Source: CAZUZS01 sp964624795
Lineage (GTDB): Bacteria > Calditrichota > Calditrichia > RBG-13-44-9
Assembly (NCBI GenBank): GCA_964624795.1
Contig: CAZUZS010000002.1
Location: forward strand, 86,885-150,884
DNA: 64,000 nucleotides
Direction of reading: 5' to 3'
This document shows positions 34,267 through 43,948 of this stretch, piece by piece (the first letter of the stretch is position 1; each line of letters opens with the position of its first letter). The notes beneath the pieces were generated by a model. That model ran no database searches. It was not told where the DNA came from and saw only the letters and a program-made list of their open reading frames with translations. Position numbers and translations under genes: made by a program.

Positions 34267-35910
34267 ATGCCTCTGGTAAAAATAGATAATCAGGAAATGG
34301 AAGTCGCAGCCGGAATTACCATTCTGGAAGCTGCAAAGAGCGCAGGGATCGAGATTCCACACTATTGCTACCACCCGGCGTTGAAAATTGTGGGAAGCTG
34401 TCGCATGTGTCTGGTGAAGGTGACCGGCATGCCCAAACTGGTTCCCTCCTGCTCGACGACCATTAATTCGGTAGCGGATGAACGCAAGGTGGACGGCAAG
34501 TACGATATGGTGGTGTTCACCAAAGATAAGGAAGTGAAAGATGCGCAGGAATCGATAATGGAGTTCCTGCTGCTCAATCACCCGGTGGATTGCCCGGAAT
34601 GCGACCAGGCTGGCGAGTGTCACCTGCAGGATTACAGCTACAAATATGGAAAAGGCTACTCCCGTTTCGATTTTGAGAAACGCGTGCCGCCCCGCAAAGA
34701 CCTTGGGCCGGAAGTGCTGCTGATTGCCACCCGCTGCATCCTGTGCACCCGTTGCGTCCGTTTTACCCAGGAAGTCACCAACACACGCGAGCTGATCGTC
34801 AAGCAGAGAGGCTACAAAGCGGAGATTGATACTTTTCCCGGCATTTCCCTGAACAACAAAATGTCCATGAACGTGGTGGATGTTTGCCCGGTGGGGGCAC
34901 TGGTCAGCAAAGATTTTCTGCACAAACCCCGCAACTGGCGTTATGAAAAGATCAAAACGATCTGCCCCGGTTGCGCGGTGGGCTGCAATATCCAGGTAGA
35001 GACGCTGGCGGAGAACAATGAGATTTACCGCATCAAACCTGTGGAAAACATGGATGTAAACCAATGGTGGATGTGCGACGAAGGCCGCCTTTTCTACCAC
35101 ACTTTTGAAAAATTATCCCGCCTGGAATACCCAAAGTTGAGGGAAGGCAAAGAATTAAAACGTGCCAACTGGCAGACCGCCCTGAAATCAGTGGCTGAGA
35201 ATCTGAAGAAATTTAACGCCGCCGAAATCGGCGTGGTGGGAAACGGTTTCGCCACCAATGAAGAAAACTACCTGTTGAAGAAGGTGTTTGGCGATGCGCT
35301 GAGAGTGAAAGACCTGGCGGTAAACGACAAATTCCGCAAAGAAGAAGATACGCAATTCCCCCAATTTGTCATCAATGGCGAGAAGCTGCCCAACCGTCAG
35401 GGCGCCGAAGATATTCTGGGCAAAACACACACTTTCAGCAAGCTGCTGAAGAAGATCGAAAAAGGTGAGATTAAGGCGCTCTATTTCCTGGGCGGCGATC
35501 CCTATTTCCAGCTCAACGAAAAAGAACAGGAAATCCTGAAAAAGCTGGATTACCTGGTAGTGCAGGATATTTATCACACCCCGCTGGCTGAATTAGCGCA
35601 TGTAGTATTGGCCGGTGCTTCGGCCTATGAAAAAGCCGGAACCTTCACCAATTACAAAGGTCGAGTGCAGCGCATTCGACCGGCGATTCTGCCGCCGTTT
35701 TCAGCAAAAGCGGATTATGAAATACTGCGGGACCTGGGCCAGGTGCTGGGAGCAGATGTTCCGGTTCGCCCCAAACTGGCGTTTGACCTCATTGCAATAG
35801 ATGTGAAAGAGTACGCCGGCATGGATTATGAAAACCTGAAAAACGGCGGAATCGACAAAGGCGCAGGCACGAAAAAGCAACAGGCATCAAAATCGGGAGT
35901 TGTTAACTGA
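34267..35910 (+). CDS. nuoG: NADH-quinone oxidoreductase subunit G, short form
   Basis: 547 aa, shorter than typical NuoG (about 680-900 aa). All N-terminal cluster ligands are seen: C34/C45/C48/C62 ([2Fe-2S] N1b); H105/C109/C112/C118 (N5); C157/C160/C163/C207 (N4); and C233/C236/C240/C270 (N7-type). The molybdopterin-oxidoreductase-like C-terminal domain is reduced to about 270 residues, keeping IKALYFLGGDPYF and GTFTNYKGRVQRI. It carries electrons from NuoF/E toward NuoI/B. GAGGAAG precedes the ATG. The insertion of the DUF433/DUF5615 pair upstream may affect its expression. Confidence 0.95.
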   Translation: MPLVKIDNQEMEVAAGITILEAAKSAGIEIPHYCYHPALKIVGSCRMCLVKVTGMPKLVPSCSTTINSVADERKVDGKYDMVVFTKDKEVKDAQESIMEFLLLNHPVDCPECDQAGECHLQDYSYKYGKGYSRFDFEKRVPPRKDLGPEVLLIATRCILCTRCVRFTQEVTNTRELIVKQRGYKAEIDTFPGISLNNKMSMNVVDVCPVGALVSKDFLHKPRNWRYEKIKTICPGCAVGCNIQVETLAENNEIYRIKPVENMDVNQWWMCDEGRLFYHTFEKLSRLEYPKLREGKELKRANWQTALKSVAENLKKFNAAEIGVVGNGFATNEENYLLKKVFGDALRVKDLAVNDKFRKEEDTQFPQFVINGEKLPNRQGAEDILGKTHTFSKLLKKIEKGEIKALYFLGGDPYFQLNEKEQEILKKLDYLVVQDIYHTPLAELAHVVLAGASAYEKAGTFTNYKGRVQRIRPAILPPFSAKADYEILRDLGQVLGADVPVRPKLAFDLIAIDVKEYAGMDYENLKNGGIDKGAGTKKQQASKSGVVN

Positions 35911-36044
35911 GATTGATTGCGATGAGCGGAGGAGTTCATCCGGTAAATCCGGTTAATCCTGTCTAAATAAAGAAATTGAAACTGCCAAATGGTCTTACGG
36001 CAGTCAGGAATTAAAATCAGAACATTGTGGAGATTTGAGAGCGT
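35911..36044. other. nuoG-nuoH spacer with a dispersed-repeat-like motif
   Basis: The 134-nt spacer contains tccggtaaatccggttaat followed by cctgtctaaa (about 35939-35967), a direct-repeat phrase (ATCCGGT/AATCCTGTCTAAA type) that, from memory, recurs between genes in many bacteria. It holds no gene, terminator or nuoI remnant that I can see. Confidence 0.35.
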
Positions 36045-37088
36045 ATGGATCCAACCTTGCTCAACCTCATCATCATAATCGTAAAAATTGCAGTTGTGCT
36101 GGCGTGTATTTTTGCCACCATCATGGTACTCATTTTGGCCGAGCGCCGGGTTTCGGGATTTATCCAGGACCGGCTCGGTCCGAACCGGGTGGGACCGTTT
36201 GGGCTGTTTCAACCTGTTGCGGATGGGCTCAAGTTTTTCCTGAAAGAAGATATCATCCCCTCGCATGTGGAGAAGGCGCTGTATCTGCTGGCGCCGGTAG
36301 CGATCCTGACCCCGGCACTGATGACATTTGCGGTAATCCCGTTCGGCGACCAATTTTTTACCCATGTCGGTGGCACGCTGCTGGATATCAAGTTCCAGAT
36401 TGCCAGCCTGAATGTAGGTGTCCTCTACATTTTTGCCATCGCCTCGCTGGGCGTTTACGGAATCGTGATCGGCGGCTGGGCATCCAACAATAAATATTCG
36501 CTGATGGGCGGGCTGCGGTCTTCTTCCCAGATGCTCAGTTATGAAATCCCAATGGGATTGGCGCTGGTTGCCATTATCATCATGACCGGTTCCCTGCGGC
36601 TGGAGGACGTGGTTTACGATCAGGCTGCGCTGTGGAATTTCATCCGGCAGCCGCTTGGGCTTATCATTTTTGTGGTCGCCGCTTTTGCCGAAACCAATCG
36701 TCTGCCGTTCGACCTGCCCGAAGCAGAGCAGGAGCTGGTGGGCGGTTATCACACCGAATACAGCTCGATGAAATTCGCTTCCTTTTTCATAGCCGAATAC
36801 GCCAACCTGATTACTTCCTCTGCGCTGATTGTGACGCTGTTCTTCGGCGGCTGGCTGGTGCCGTTTGGTATTCTGGAAGCCCTGCATCTGCCGGTCATCT
36901 GGCAGCAGATATTGCAGGTAGTTGCTTTCGCCGTCAAAACCGGACTCATGCTATTTATTTACCTGTGGGTGCGCTGGACGCTGCCCCGTTTCCGATTCGA
37001 CCAATTGATGAACCTGGGGTGGAAAGCACTGCTTCCGCTGGGACTGCTCAATATTGTTCTCACGGCAATTGGCACCGCAATCTTTTAG
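36045..37088 (+). CDS. nuoH: NADH-quinone oxidoreductase subunit H
   Basis: A 347-aa membrane subunit with eight or nine transmembrane helices. LAERRVSGFIQDRLGPNRVG, GLFQPVADGLKFFLKEDI and AFAETNRLPFDLPEAEQELVG line the quinone tunnel entrance and are fully conserved. nuoI normally follows, but nuoJ starts 22 nt later. Confidence 0.98.
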   Translation: MDPTLLNLIIIIVKIAVVLACIFATIMVLILAERRVSGFIQDRLGPNRVGPFGLFQPVADGLKFFLKEDIIPSHVEKALYLLAPVAILTPALMTFAVIPFGDQFFTHVGGTLLDIKFQIASLNVGVLYIFAIASLGVYGIVIGGWASNNKYSLMGGLRSSSQMLSYEIPMGLALVAIIIMTGSLRLEDVVYDQAALWNFIRQPLGLIIFVVAAFAETNRLPFDLPEAEQELVGGYHTEYSSMKFASFFIAEYANLITSSALIVTLFFGGWLVPFGILEALHLPVIWQQILQVVAFAVKTGLMLFIYLWVRWTLPRFRFDQLMNLGWKALLPLGLLNIVLTAIGTAIF

Positions 37089-37110
37089 AAAAAATGAGGA
37101 TTAGATAAAG

Positions 37111-37626
37111 ATGCTTCAGTTAATTCTATTTTTCATATTTGCCGCACTGGCTGTTCTTGGCGGAATCGTTGTCATCTCGCACCGCAATCCCATCTACAGC
37201 GCCCTGTTTCTTGTCCTCACGCTTTTTGCTTTGGCTGGTGAATACGTGCTCTTATTGGCGCACTTCATTGCGGTGGTTCATGTGGCAGTTTATGCCGGGG
37301 CTATCATGGTGCTGTTCCTTTTTGTAATCATGTTGCTGAATATCCGCGAAGAAGCGCGGGCGGCCGGCGCATTTCGCTACATGATTTACATTGCACTGCC
37401 AATGGCGGTGATTCTGTTTGTCGAGCTGGGCTACCTGGCGTTCCAGGGTTTTCAGACGGCCACCGTGCAGGCAAATACTAATGGGACAGTGGAAAGCATC
37501 GGAAATGCTTTGTTCAGCACCTACGTGCTGCCTTTCGAGATCACTTCGGTGCTTCTGCTGGTCGCTATGGCCGGTGCGCTGTATTTGTCAAAGAAGAAAT
37601 TATCAGTTGCAAATGAGGAAGGATGA
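37111..37626 (+). CDS. nuoJ: NADH-quinone oxidoreductase subunit J
   Basis: A 171-aa protein with five transmembrane helices. HRNPIYSALFLVLTLFALAG and VVHVAVYAGAIMVLFLFVIM (helix TM3 with the pi-bulge region) are family signatures. Part of the proton-translocating arm; nuoK starts 6 nt downstream. Confidence 0.96.
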   Translation: MLQLILFFIFAALAVLGGIVVISHRNPIYSALFLVLTLFALAGEYVLLLAHFIAVVHVAVYAGAIMVLFLFVIMLLNIREEARAAGAFRYMIYIALPMAVILFVELGYLAFQGFQTATVQANTNGTVESIGNALFSTYVLPFEITSVLLLVAMAGALYLSKKKLSVANEEG

Positions 37627-37632
37627 CATAGA

Positions 37633-37941
37633 ATGCAGGGAATTCCTATTTCATATTTTTTGATTCTGAGCGCTGTCTTGTTCTCGCTGGGCGTGATTGG
37701 TGTGGTGATTCGCCGTAACGCGATCATCATCTTCATGTCCATTGAATTGATGTTGAACGCCGTAAACCTTACATTCATCACGTTCTCCAATTACCTGGGG
37801 AATATCGAAGGGCAGATTTTTGTGTTTATGGTAATGGTGGTCGCGGCAGCGGAGGTGGCGGTTGGGTTGGCGATAATTGTGGCGATCTACCGGCTTCGGG
37901 AAACGGTGCATGTGGATGAAATCAAGCTGCTGAAATGGTAA
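37633..37941 (+). CDS. nuoK: NADH-quinone oxidoreductase subunit K
   Basis: A 102-aa protein with three transmembrane helices. RRNAIIIFMSIELMLNAVNL carries the conserved membrane Glu of TM2, and MVMVVAAAEVAVGLAIIVAI carries the second conserved Glu in TM3. It is followed by the inserted nucleotidyltransferase gene instead of nuoL. Confidence 0.97.
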   Translation: MQGIPISYFLILSAVLFSLGVIGVVIRRNAIIIFMSIELMLNAVNLTFITFSNYLGNIEGQIFVFMVMVVAAAEVAVGLAIIVAIYRLRETVHVDEIKLLKW

Positions 37942-37996
37942 GATGCTGGAAAAGCAGTGCGTTTTGCAGGATGACTAAACAGGCTAATTAAGGTTC

Positions 37997-38329
37997 ATGA
38001 CCGAATACAGAAAAAAATACCTGGGGATGATCAGGGATATTGTGCTTTCGAAGGTTGATTGTGAGAAATACATGGTTTTTTTATTCGGATCGTGGGCAAC
38101 CGGCAAGCCAGGAAAAAGGTCTGATGTGGATGTGGGCTTATGGAGTAGCGAACACGATCCGAAAACTTACCACCGGATCGTAAATGCGCTGGACGATTCA
38201 ATAATTCCGCTTAAAGTTGATGTCATCGAATTCAACCTGATGGATAAGCAATTTAAAGATGAGGCTCTAAAGAACATAATCGTATGGAACAAGCCAAAGG
38301 ATTTAAATTTAAGCGTGCTGTATTCCTAG
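37997..38329 (+). CDS. MNT-type nucleotidyltransferase domain protein (orphan)
   Basis: A 110-aa minimal nucleotidyltransferase. FLFGSWATGKPGKRSDVDVG is the GSx(10)DxD motif, with a third acidic residue in LKVDVIEF. Such proteins are usually MntA-type antitoxins that AMPylate a HEPN toxin encoded beside them. No HEPN gene or recognisable remnant is seen in the 157-nt spacer before nuoL, so this is either an orphan or has another function. The spacer holds a short cgtaatcgtaatcgc repetition only. It is inserted within the complex I operon. Confidence 0.85.
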   Translation: MTEYRKKYLGMIRDIVLSKVDCEKYMVFLFGSWATGKPGKRSDVDVGLWSSEHDPKTYHRIVNALDDSIIPLKVDVIEFNLMDKQFKDEALKNIIVWNKPKDLNLSVLYS

Positions 38330-38486
38330 CCAGGCAAGAGCGATGAATCGTCGTAATCGTAATCGCGCGAAATAGCGTGGAGCATCCCGGAGAATTGCAT
38401 GCAGTTCGATATGAAATTTAAGTTTATCAATAGAATTCTGAAGGATTCGGACACCTGAATTAGAAATAAAGACGAGGATTTTATAG

Positions 38487-40379
38487 ATGGGTAGTTTTAT
38501 TTGGTACATTCCATTTCTTCCATTGGCAGGAGCCTTAATCAACGGTCTCTTTGGTAAAGTGCTGAAAGAGAAAGCGGGATGGGTGGCGAACGCAACCATT
38601 CTCACCAGTTTCATCCTGTCTTTAATTGCGCTGTCCAAAGTTTTGGGTGGACAGACTTTCAACGGCGATCTTTTCACCTGGATTCAGGCCGGAAGTTTTA
38701 AGGCCACCTTTGGTGTGCTTGTCGATCAGCTCTCCGTCATTATGATGTTGGTGGTTACCGGCGTCGGATTCCTCATTCATTTCTATTCCATCGGGTACAT
38801 GCACGGCGATGAGGGTGTGGCCCGCTATTTTTCCTTTCTGAACCTGTTCATTTTCTTTATGCTGATGCTGGTGATGGGCAATAACCTGCTGTTGCTCTAC
38901 TTAGGCTGGGAAGGTGTCGGGCTTTGCTCTTACCTGTTGATCGGTTTCTGGTACCAAAAACCTTCGGCTGCCAATGCCGGCATGAAAGCATTCATCACCA
39001 ACCGTGTAGGCGATTTCGGTTTTGCTATCGGCATCATGATCATCTTCACCACCATCGGTACCATCAGCTACAGCGAGGTTTTTTCGCAGACCGAAAAGCT
39101 GGTATCGGCAGGCGTGCTGACGGCCGCCTCGTTGCTTCTTTTCCTGGGTGCGACCGGCAAGTCGGCGCAGTTTCCGCTTTACATCTGGTTACCGGACGCA
39201 ATGGAAGGTCCCACCCCGGTCAGTGCGCTTATTCACGCCGCCACAATGGTGACCGCCGGTGTCTACATGGTGGCGCGGTTTAATCCCATTTTTAGCCTTT
39301 CGCCAACCACCATGCTGGTGGTGGTGATCATCGGGACTTTCACCGCGATTTTCGCCGCAACTATGGCGCTGGTGAACAACGACATCAAACGCGTGCTGGC
39401 GTACAGCACCATCAGCCAGTTGGGTTACATGTTCATCGGTGTCGGTGCCGGAGCTTATGCAGCCGGTATTTTCCACCTGATGACGCATGCCTTCTTCAAA
39501 GCGCTGCTCTTTTTAGGCGCCGGTTCGGTGATGCACGCGCTGGCAAGCGAGACCAATATTCAGAAAATGGGAGCACTGGGTTCAAAAATAAAAGTCACCG
39601 CCGCCACCTTTTTTATTGCTGGCCTTGCGATCAGCGGGGTTCCGCCATTCAGCGGCTTCTTCTCTAAAGACGGTATTTTAGCCGGTGCTTTTGCCTACAG
39701 TCCAATCGTATGGGCTTTCGGCGTGTTCGGTGCATTTCTCACTGCATTCTACATGTTCCGCCTCATATTCGTAACCTTCTTTGGTGAATCGCGCGTGGAG
39801 CCGGAAGTTGCACATCACATTCACGAATCACCCAAAGTAATGACGGTGCCCCTCATGCTTCTGGCGGTGCTGGCAACAATTGGTGGCTGGATCGGCATCC
39901 CGGAAGGGCTGGGCGGCGGCAATCATTTCGAACATTTTCTGGCACCTGTGTTCCAAACTGCCGAAGAACATCTGCACCTTGCCCATGTTTCGCATTCCAT
40001 GGAATACCTGCTGATGACCATCTCCATTGTTGTTGTGGCTGCAGGAATCGGACTGGCTTACCTGATGTATATCCGGGGCAGCATTAGCCCGGTCAAAATG
40101 GGAGCCCGTTTCCGCGGCGCTTATCAATTGCTCTATCATAAATACTACATGGATGAAATCTACAGCGCTGTCATTTACCAGCCAATTCTGCGAATGAGTC
40201 GCTGGATGTGGAAAGTGTTCGACAGCAAAATAATCGATGGGTTTGCCAACCTGGTAGGCAAAGTGGTGGTGCTGATCAGCCTGATTACACGCCGTGTACA
40301 GACCGGCTATGTCCAGAATTATGCCGCATTCCTGGTGTTGGGCGCGATCATAATCCTGGGTTACTATTTGCTAAGCTAA
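38487..40379 (+). CDS. nuoL: NADH-quinone oxidoreductase subunit L
   Basis: A 630-aa antiporter-like subunit with about 16 transmembrane helices and the long lateral helix at the C terminus. LLYLGWEGVGLCSYLLIGFW (conserved Glu of TM5), GKSAQFPLYIWLPDAMEGPT (key Lys) and LIHAATMVTAGVYMVARF are present. A hydrophilic His-rich loop (EHFLAP, EEHLHLAHVSHSME) separates the last helices. Proton pumping. Confidence 0.97.
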   Translation: MGSFIWYIPFLPLAGALINGLFGKVLKEKAGWVANATILTSFILSLIALSKVLGGQTFNGDLFTWIQAGSFKATFGVLVDQLSVIMMLVVTGVGFLIHFYSIGYMHGDEGVARYFSFLNLFIFFMLMLVMGNNLLLLYLGWEGVGLCSYLLIGFWYQKPSAANAGMKAFITNRVGDFGFAIGIMIIFTTIGTISYSEVFSQTEKLVSAGVLTAASLLLFLGATGKSAQFPLYIWLPDAMEGPTPVSALIHAATMVTAGVYMVARFNPIFSLSPTTMLVVVIIGTFTAIFAATMALVNNDIKRVLAYSTISQLGYMFIGVGAGAYAAGIFHLMTHAFFKALLFLGAGSVMHALASETNIQKMGALGSKIKVTAATFFIAGLAISGVPPFSGFFSKDGILAGAFAYSPIVWAFGVFGAFLTAFYMFRLIFVTFFGESRVEPEVAHHIHESPKVMTVPLMLLAVLATIGGWIGIPEGLGGGNHFEHFLAPVFQTAEEHLHLAHVSHSMEYLLMTISIVVVAAGIGLAYLMYIRGSISPVKMGARFRGAYQLLYHKYYMDEIYSAVIYQPILRMSRWMWKVFDSKIIDGFANLVGKVVVLISLITRRVQTGYVQNYAAFLVLGAIIILGYYLLS

Positions 40380-40407
40380 ATAAAAAGAAAGCTTTTGGAG
40401 ATATTTA

Positions 40408-41991
40408 ATGATGAATCCGGCATCCTTGCTTAATATAGTGACATTTCTTCCCCTGCTGGGGGTAGTCATTCTCTTGATGATCCCGAAGAACGAAGAAAAA
40501 CTGATCAAGAGCTGGGCGTTCCTGGTCAGCCTCATAACATTTTTGCTTTCCCTGCCGTTGTTCTATTATTTTAAAGCCGGGGAAAGCGGAATTCAGTTTG
40601 AGACGATAAAAAGCTGGATTCCTACGGTTGGCGCCGGCTACCACGTCGGTGTGGATGGGATCAGTTTGCTGCTGATTATGCTGACCACTTTTATCATGCC
40701 GTTGGCAATTTTGTCGTCCTTCAGCGCCATTAATACCCGCGTGAAAGAATATATGATTGCCATGTTGTTCCTGGAAACAGGAATGCTGGGTGTTTTTATT
40801 TCCCTGGATCTTCTTTTGTTCTACGTTTTCTGGGAGGCGATGCTCATTCCCATGTATCTGCTGATTGGGATTTGGGGCGGACCGCGGCGTATCTATGCCG
40901 CAATCAAATTCGTCATCTTCACCATGGTCGGATCGGTTTTGATGCTGGCCGCCATTCTGTATCTTTATTTCATGTATCACAATTTCACCGGCAACTTCAC
41001 ATTCAACCTGTTGAGAATATATGAGCTGAATATTCCTTTCGGGACGCAGATCTGGCTTTTTCTGGCGTTCGGGCTGGCGTTTGCCATTAAGGTGCCGATG
41101 TTTCCGCTGCACACCTGGTTACCGGACGCCCACGTGGAGGCGCCTACTGCAGGATCGGTTATTCTGGCCGGCGTCTTGCTGAAAATGGGAACCTACGGTT
41201 TTCTGCGTTTCAACCTGCCGCTATTTCCCGGGGCTACGGCTTACTTTACACCACTGTTTTTCATTCTGGCAGCCATCGGGATTCTCTATGGCGCCTGGGT
41301 AGCCATGGTGCAAACCGATGTGAAAAAGCTGGTGGCCTATTCATCGGTGGCACACCTCGGATTCGTTATGCTGGGAATTTTTGCACTGACGGTGCAAAGC
41401 GTGCAGGGCGGCATCATCCAGATGGTCAATCACGGTTTATCAACGGGGGCACTCTTTCTTGGAGTGGGCATGATTTACGAACGGCGTCACACCCGCGAGA
41501 TCGCCGATTTTGGCGGGGTAAGCAAAGCCATGCCGGTATTCGCGGCGCTTTTCCTGATTGTCTGCCTTTCCTCGCTGGGTCTGCCCGGTACCAACGGCTT
41601 TGTGGGCGAATTTCTGATCCTGGTTGGCACCTTTGCGGTCAGCAAAGTATTCGCGATTCTCGGAACTGCTGGAATCATCTTCGCGGCGATTTATCTTTTA
41701 TGGATGTTCCGCCGGGTAATGCTTGGCCCGCTCACCTCGGATGAAAATCGCAATCTTATCGATTTGAACGGACGGGAGATCGGCACCCTGGTGGCAATTA
41801 TTGTTTTCATTTTCTGGATCGGTGTCTATCCCAGCACATTCACCCATAAGACCGAAGCAACAGTGGTAAAACTGATTGAGAAAGTCAAAAAAGCGCAGGT
41901 GATGTTGGAACAGGAAAACCGGACTCCATTGTTCGGGGAATTCCTCAAAATGAATCAAAAATCAAACGATAAAGAGCTTTCTCAAAAATAA
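40408..41991 (+). CDS. nuoM: NADH-quinone oxidoreductase subunit M
   Basis: A 527-aa antiporter-like proton channel subunit with about 14 helices. FYVFWEAMLIPMYLLIGIWG (TM5 Glu), AIKVPMFPLHTWLPDAHVEA (TM7 Lys) and KKLVAYSSVAHLGFVMLGIF are conserved. A 40-residue polar C-terminal tail follows the last helix. nuoN starts about 36 nt later. Confidence 0.97.
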   Translation: MMNPASLLNIVTFLPLLGVVILLMIPKNEEKLIKSWAFLVSLITFLLSLPLFYYFKAGESGIQFETIKSWIPTVGAGYHVGVDGISLLLIMLTTFIMPLAILSSFSAINTRVKEYMIAMLFLETGMLGVFISLDLLLFYVFWEAMLIPMYLLIGIWGGPRRIYAAIKFVIFTMVGSVLMLAAILYLYFMYHNFTGNFTFNLLRIYELNIPFGTQIWLFLAFGLAFAIKVPMFPLHTWLPDAHVEAPTAGSVILAGVLLKMGTYGFLRFNLPLFPGATAYFTPLFFILAAIGILYGAWVAMVQTDVKKLVAYSSVAHLGFVMLGIFALTVQSVQGGIIQMVNHGLSTGALFLGVGMIYERRHTREIADFGGVSKAMPVFAALFLIVCLSSLGLPGTNGFVGEFLILVGTFAVSKVFAILGTAGIIFAAIYLLWMFRRVMLGPLTSDENRNLIDLNGREIGTLVAIIVFIFWIGVYPSTFTHKTEATVVKLIEKVKKAQVMLEQENRTPLFGEFLKMNQKSNDKELSQK

Positions 41992-42027
41992 CGATTTCAT
42001 AATGTTCTGATTGGAGGACTATTGTCA

Positions 42028-43461
42028 ATGTTGGTGAATCTTGGCAGCAAAGACTTTTTAGGAATACTACCGGAGATTATTTTAGCTGTTTTTGGTATAT
42101 ACCTGATGGCGCAGGGCGTTTTTATCCCGAGCGCAAAGAAAAAAATTGTCGGATACCTGGGATTGCTCGGAATCGGTCTTGCGATAGTGGGAAACCTCTT
42201 TCTCGTGGGCCAGAATTACAATGCATTCGGAGAAATGATCCGGGTGGATCGCCTGTCCCTGGTGCTGAACTTCATTTTTCTGGTGACTGCCGGACTCAGC
42301 CTTTTGATGACCACCAGTTATGCCGATATGGTAGATGTTGAATTTGTGGAATTCACGCCGCTTATTCTTTTCTCCACGGTGGGTATGATGCTGATGGGAA
42401 GCGCCGGACATTTGATGATCATCTTCCTGGGATTGGAGACCATGTCCATTGCGCTCTACGTGATGGCCGGTTTTCGCCGCAACAACCGCTATTCGCTGGA
42501 AGCGGCGATGAAATATTTTCTACTGGGCGCTTTTGCAACCGGATTCCTGCTCTACGGTATCGCGCTGATTTATGGTGTGGTTGGCAGCACCAGCCTGAAA
42601 GCTGTGACAGATTATTTTACATCGAATTCGCTCAATACCAATATACTGGCCACCCTCGGTTTGGGATTGCTGATCGTCGGATTTGGATTCAAGGTAGCGC
42701 TGGTGCCCTTCCATATGTGGACGCCCGATGTTTACCAGGGGGCGCCTATGCCGGTTACCGCATACATGGCGGTGGGCGCTAAAGCTGCGGGCTTTGCTGC
42801 TATCCTGCGGGTCATTGCCAATAGTGCATTTTTTGTTTCCTTCGAGTGGTCGCAGGTGTTGTGGATCCTGGCCGTTCTCACGATGACGGTGGGTAACGTC
42901 ATTGCCCTGATGCAGAGCGATATTAAACGCATGCTGGCTTATTCCAGCATTGCCCATGCCGGGTATATTCTGGTTGGGGTAGTCGCCAGCAACGATCTGA
43001 CGACACCGAGCGTGGTGTTCTACCTGATGGTTTACCTGTTTATGAATATCGGGGCGTTTGCGGTTGCTGAGTTGGTAGCCGGTAAAAATGAAGAGTATAC
43101 CAGGATCGAGAATTATCATGGCTTAGGCTTCAAGCAGCCGTTGCTTGGTTTGATAATGGCCATCTGCATGTTCAGCCTGGCAGGGTTCCCGCCCACCGCC
43201 GGTTTTATGGGTAAATTTTATATCTTCAGCGCAGCTATGCAATCGGGCTACACCTGGCTGGTAATCATCGGAGTTATAAATTCGCTAATCTCGGTTTATT
43301 ACTATCTGCGGGTAGTGGTAGCCATGTATATGTATCAACCGGAAACCGAAAGACCGGCTGAGGCAATTCTTCCCGGTGTTGGCGCGGTTCTGTTATTTGC
43401 CGGGATAGGTGTGCTTTACCTGGGCATTTTCCCCAACAGTTTCATGCATTTGTTCTTTTAG
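42028..43461 (+). CDS. nuoN: NADH-quinone oxidoreductase subunit N
   Basis: A 477-aa antiporter-like subunit with about 14 helices. FLGLETMSIALYVMAGFRRN (TM5 Glu), KVALVPFHMWTPDVYQGAPM (TM7 Lys) and DIKRMLAYSSIAHAGYILVG are conserved. ATG 42028 is favoured, with GGAGG 10 nt upstream; TTG 42022 is only 4 nt from it. Last gene of the operon, followed by an intrinsic terminator. Confidence 0.97.
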   Translation: MLVNLGSKDFLGILPEIILAVFGIYLMAQGVFIPSAKKKIVGYLGLLGIGLAIVGNLFLVGQNYNAFGEMIRVDRLSLVLNFIFLVTAGLSLLMTTSYADMVDVEFVEFTPLILFSTVGMMLMGSAGHLMIIFLGLETMSIALYVMAGFRRNNRYSLEAAMKYFLLGAFATGFLLYGIALIYGVVGSTSLKAVTDYFTSNSLNTNILATLGLGLLIVGFGFKVALVPFHMWTPDVYQGAPMPVTAYMAVGAKAAGFAAILRVIANSAFFVSFEWSQVLWILAVLTMTVGNVIALMQSDIKRMLAYSSIAHAGYILVGVVASNDLTTPSVVFYLMVYLFMNIGAFAVAELVAGKNEEYTRIENYHGLGFKQPLLGLIMAICMFSLAGFPPTAGFMGKFYIFSAAMQSGYTWLVIIGVINSLISVYYYLRVVVAMYMYQPETERPAEAILPGVGAVLLFAGIGVLYLGIFPNSFMHLFF

Positions 43462-43489
43462 AAGAGATCTGAATTTCAAGAGCTTGTTG

Positions 43490-43522
43490 GCCCGAATCCG
43501 TCTGTTGGTTTCGGGCTTTTTT
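43490..43522 (+). terminator. Intrinsic terminator of the nuo operon
   Basis: gcccgaatcc-gtctgtt-ggtttcgggc forms a 10-position stem with one T/T mismatch, followed by six T. It lies 28 nt after the nuoN stop and should end the complex I transcript. Confidence 0.9.
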
Positions 43523-43948
43523 GTTTCTTCACATCACATGTTCAGAAATCCAATTCTCTGAATTTCATGCTTCGGCAAGCTGTCTTCCCTATATCAGCAA
43601 TGAAAAATGCGTATCGTATTTGGCAGCAGACATGCCAGAATTTCCAAATGTGGATTTTCCGGGAGTATAAGCTCACATATTGCATGCCGGATCTGAAAAT
43701 CATAGACAACATTCAGTTCCTGGCCTTATAGTCGATTATGAATAATAAAGGAATTGGATTCCGAAAATATTATTTTAGAGGATGCGGGGAGAATGTGATC
43801 CCGGACAGAACAGCGGATACGGGACAATTGAAATTAAACACGACATTCTGAAGTGCAATAAGAAAAGAAGCGTAAATGAAAATTTACTTGATTTAAATAT
43901 TTAGAGGGTATAAATTCTAAAGCCAAAATATGAGGGTGCTTATCGAAG
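43523..43948. other. Intergenic region upstream of the porV leader
   Basis: Downstream of the nuo terminator, this AT-rich stretch holds no gene that I can support. It presumably contains the promoter of the porV-like transcript with its structured leader. Confidence 0.45.

Noticed and set aside
35911..36044. A hidden or degraded nuoI between nuoG and nuoH
   Set aside because: The spacer is 134 nt and shows no CxxCxxC ferredoxin motif in any frame; the nuoH-nuoJ spacer is only 22 nt.
35826..36887. 353-codon frame antisense to nuoG/nuoH
   Set aside because: Overlaps two conserved complex I genes on the other strand and resembles nothing; a shadow frame.
38330..38486. HEPN toxin remnant downstream of the MNT gene
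   Set aside because: No frame of useful length and no HEPN-like motif; only a short cgtaatcgtaatcgc repetition is seen.
40405..41112. 235-codon frame antisense to nuoM
   Set aside because: Complement of conserved membrane helices; gives a Gln/His-rich product typical of antisense frames.
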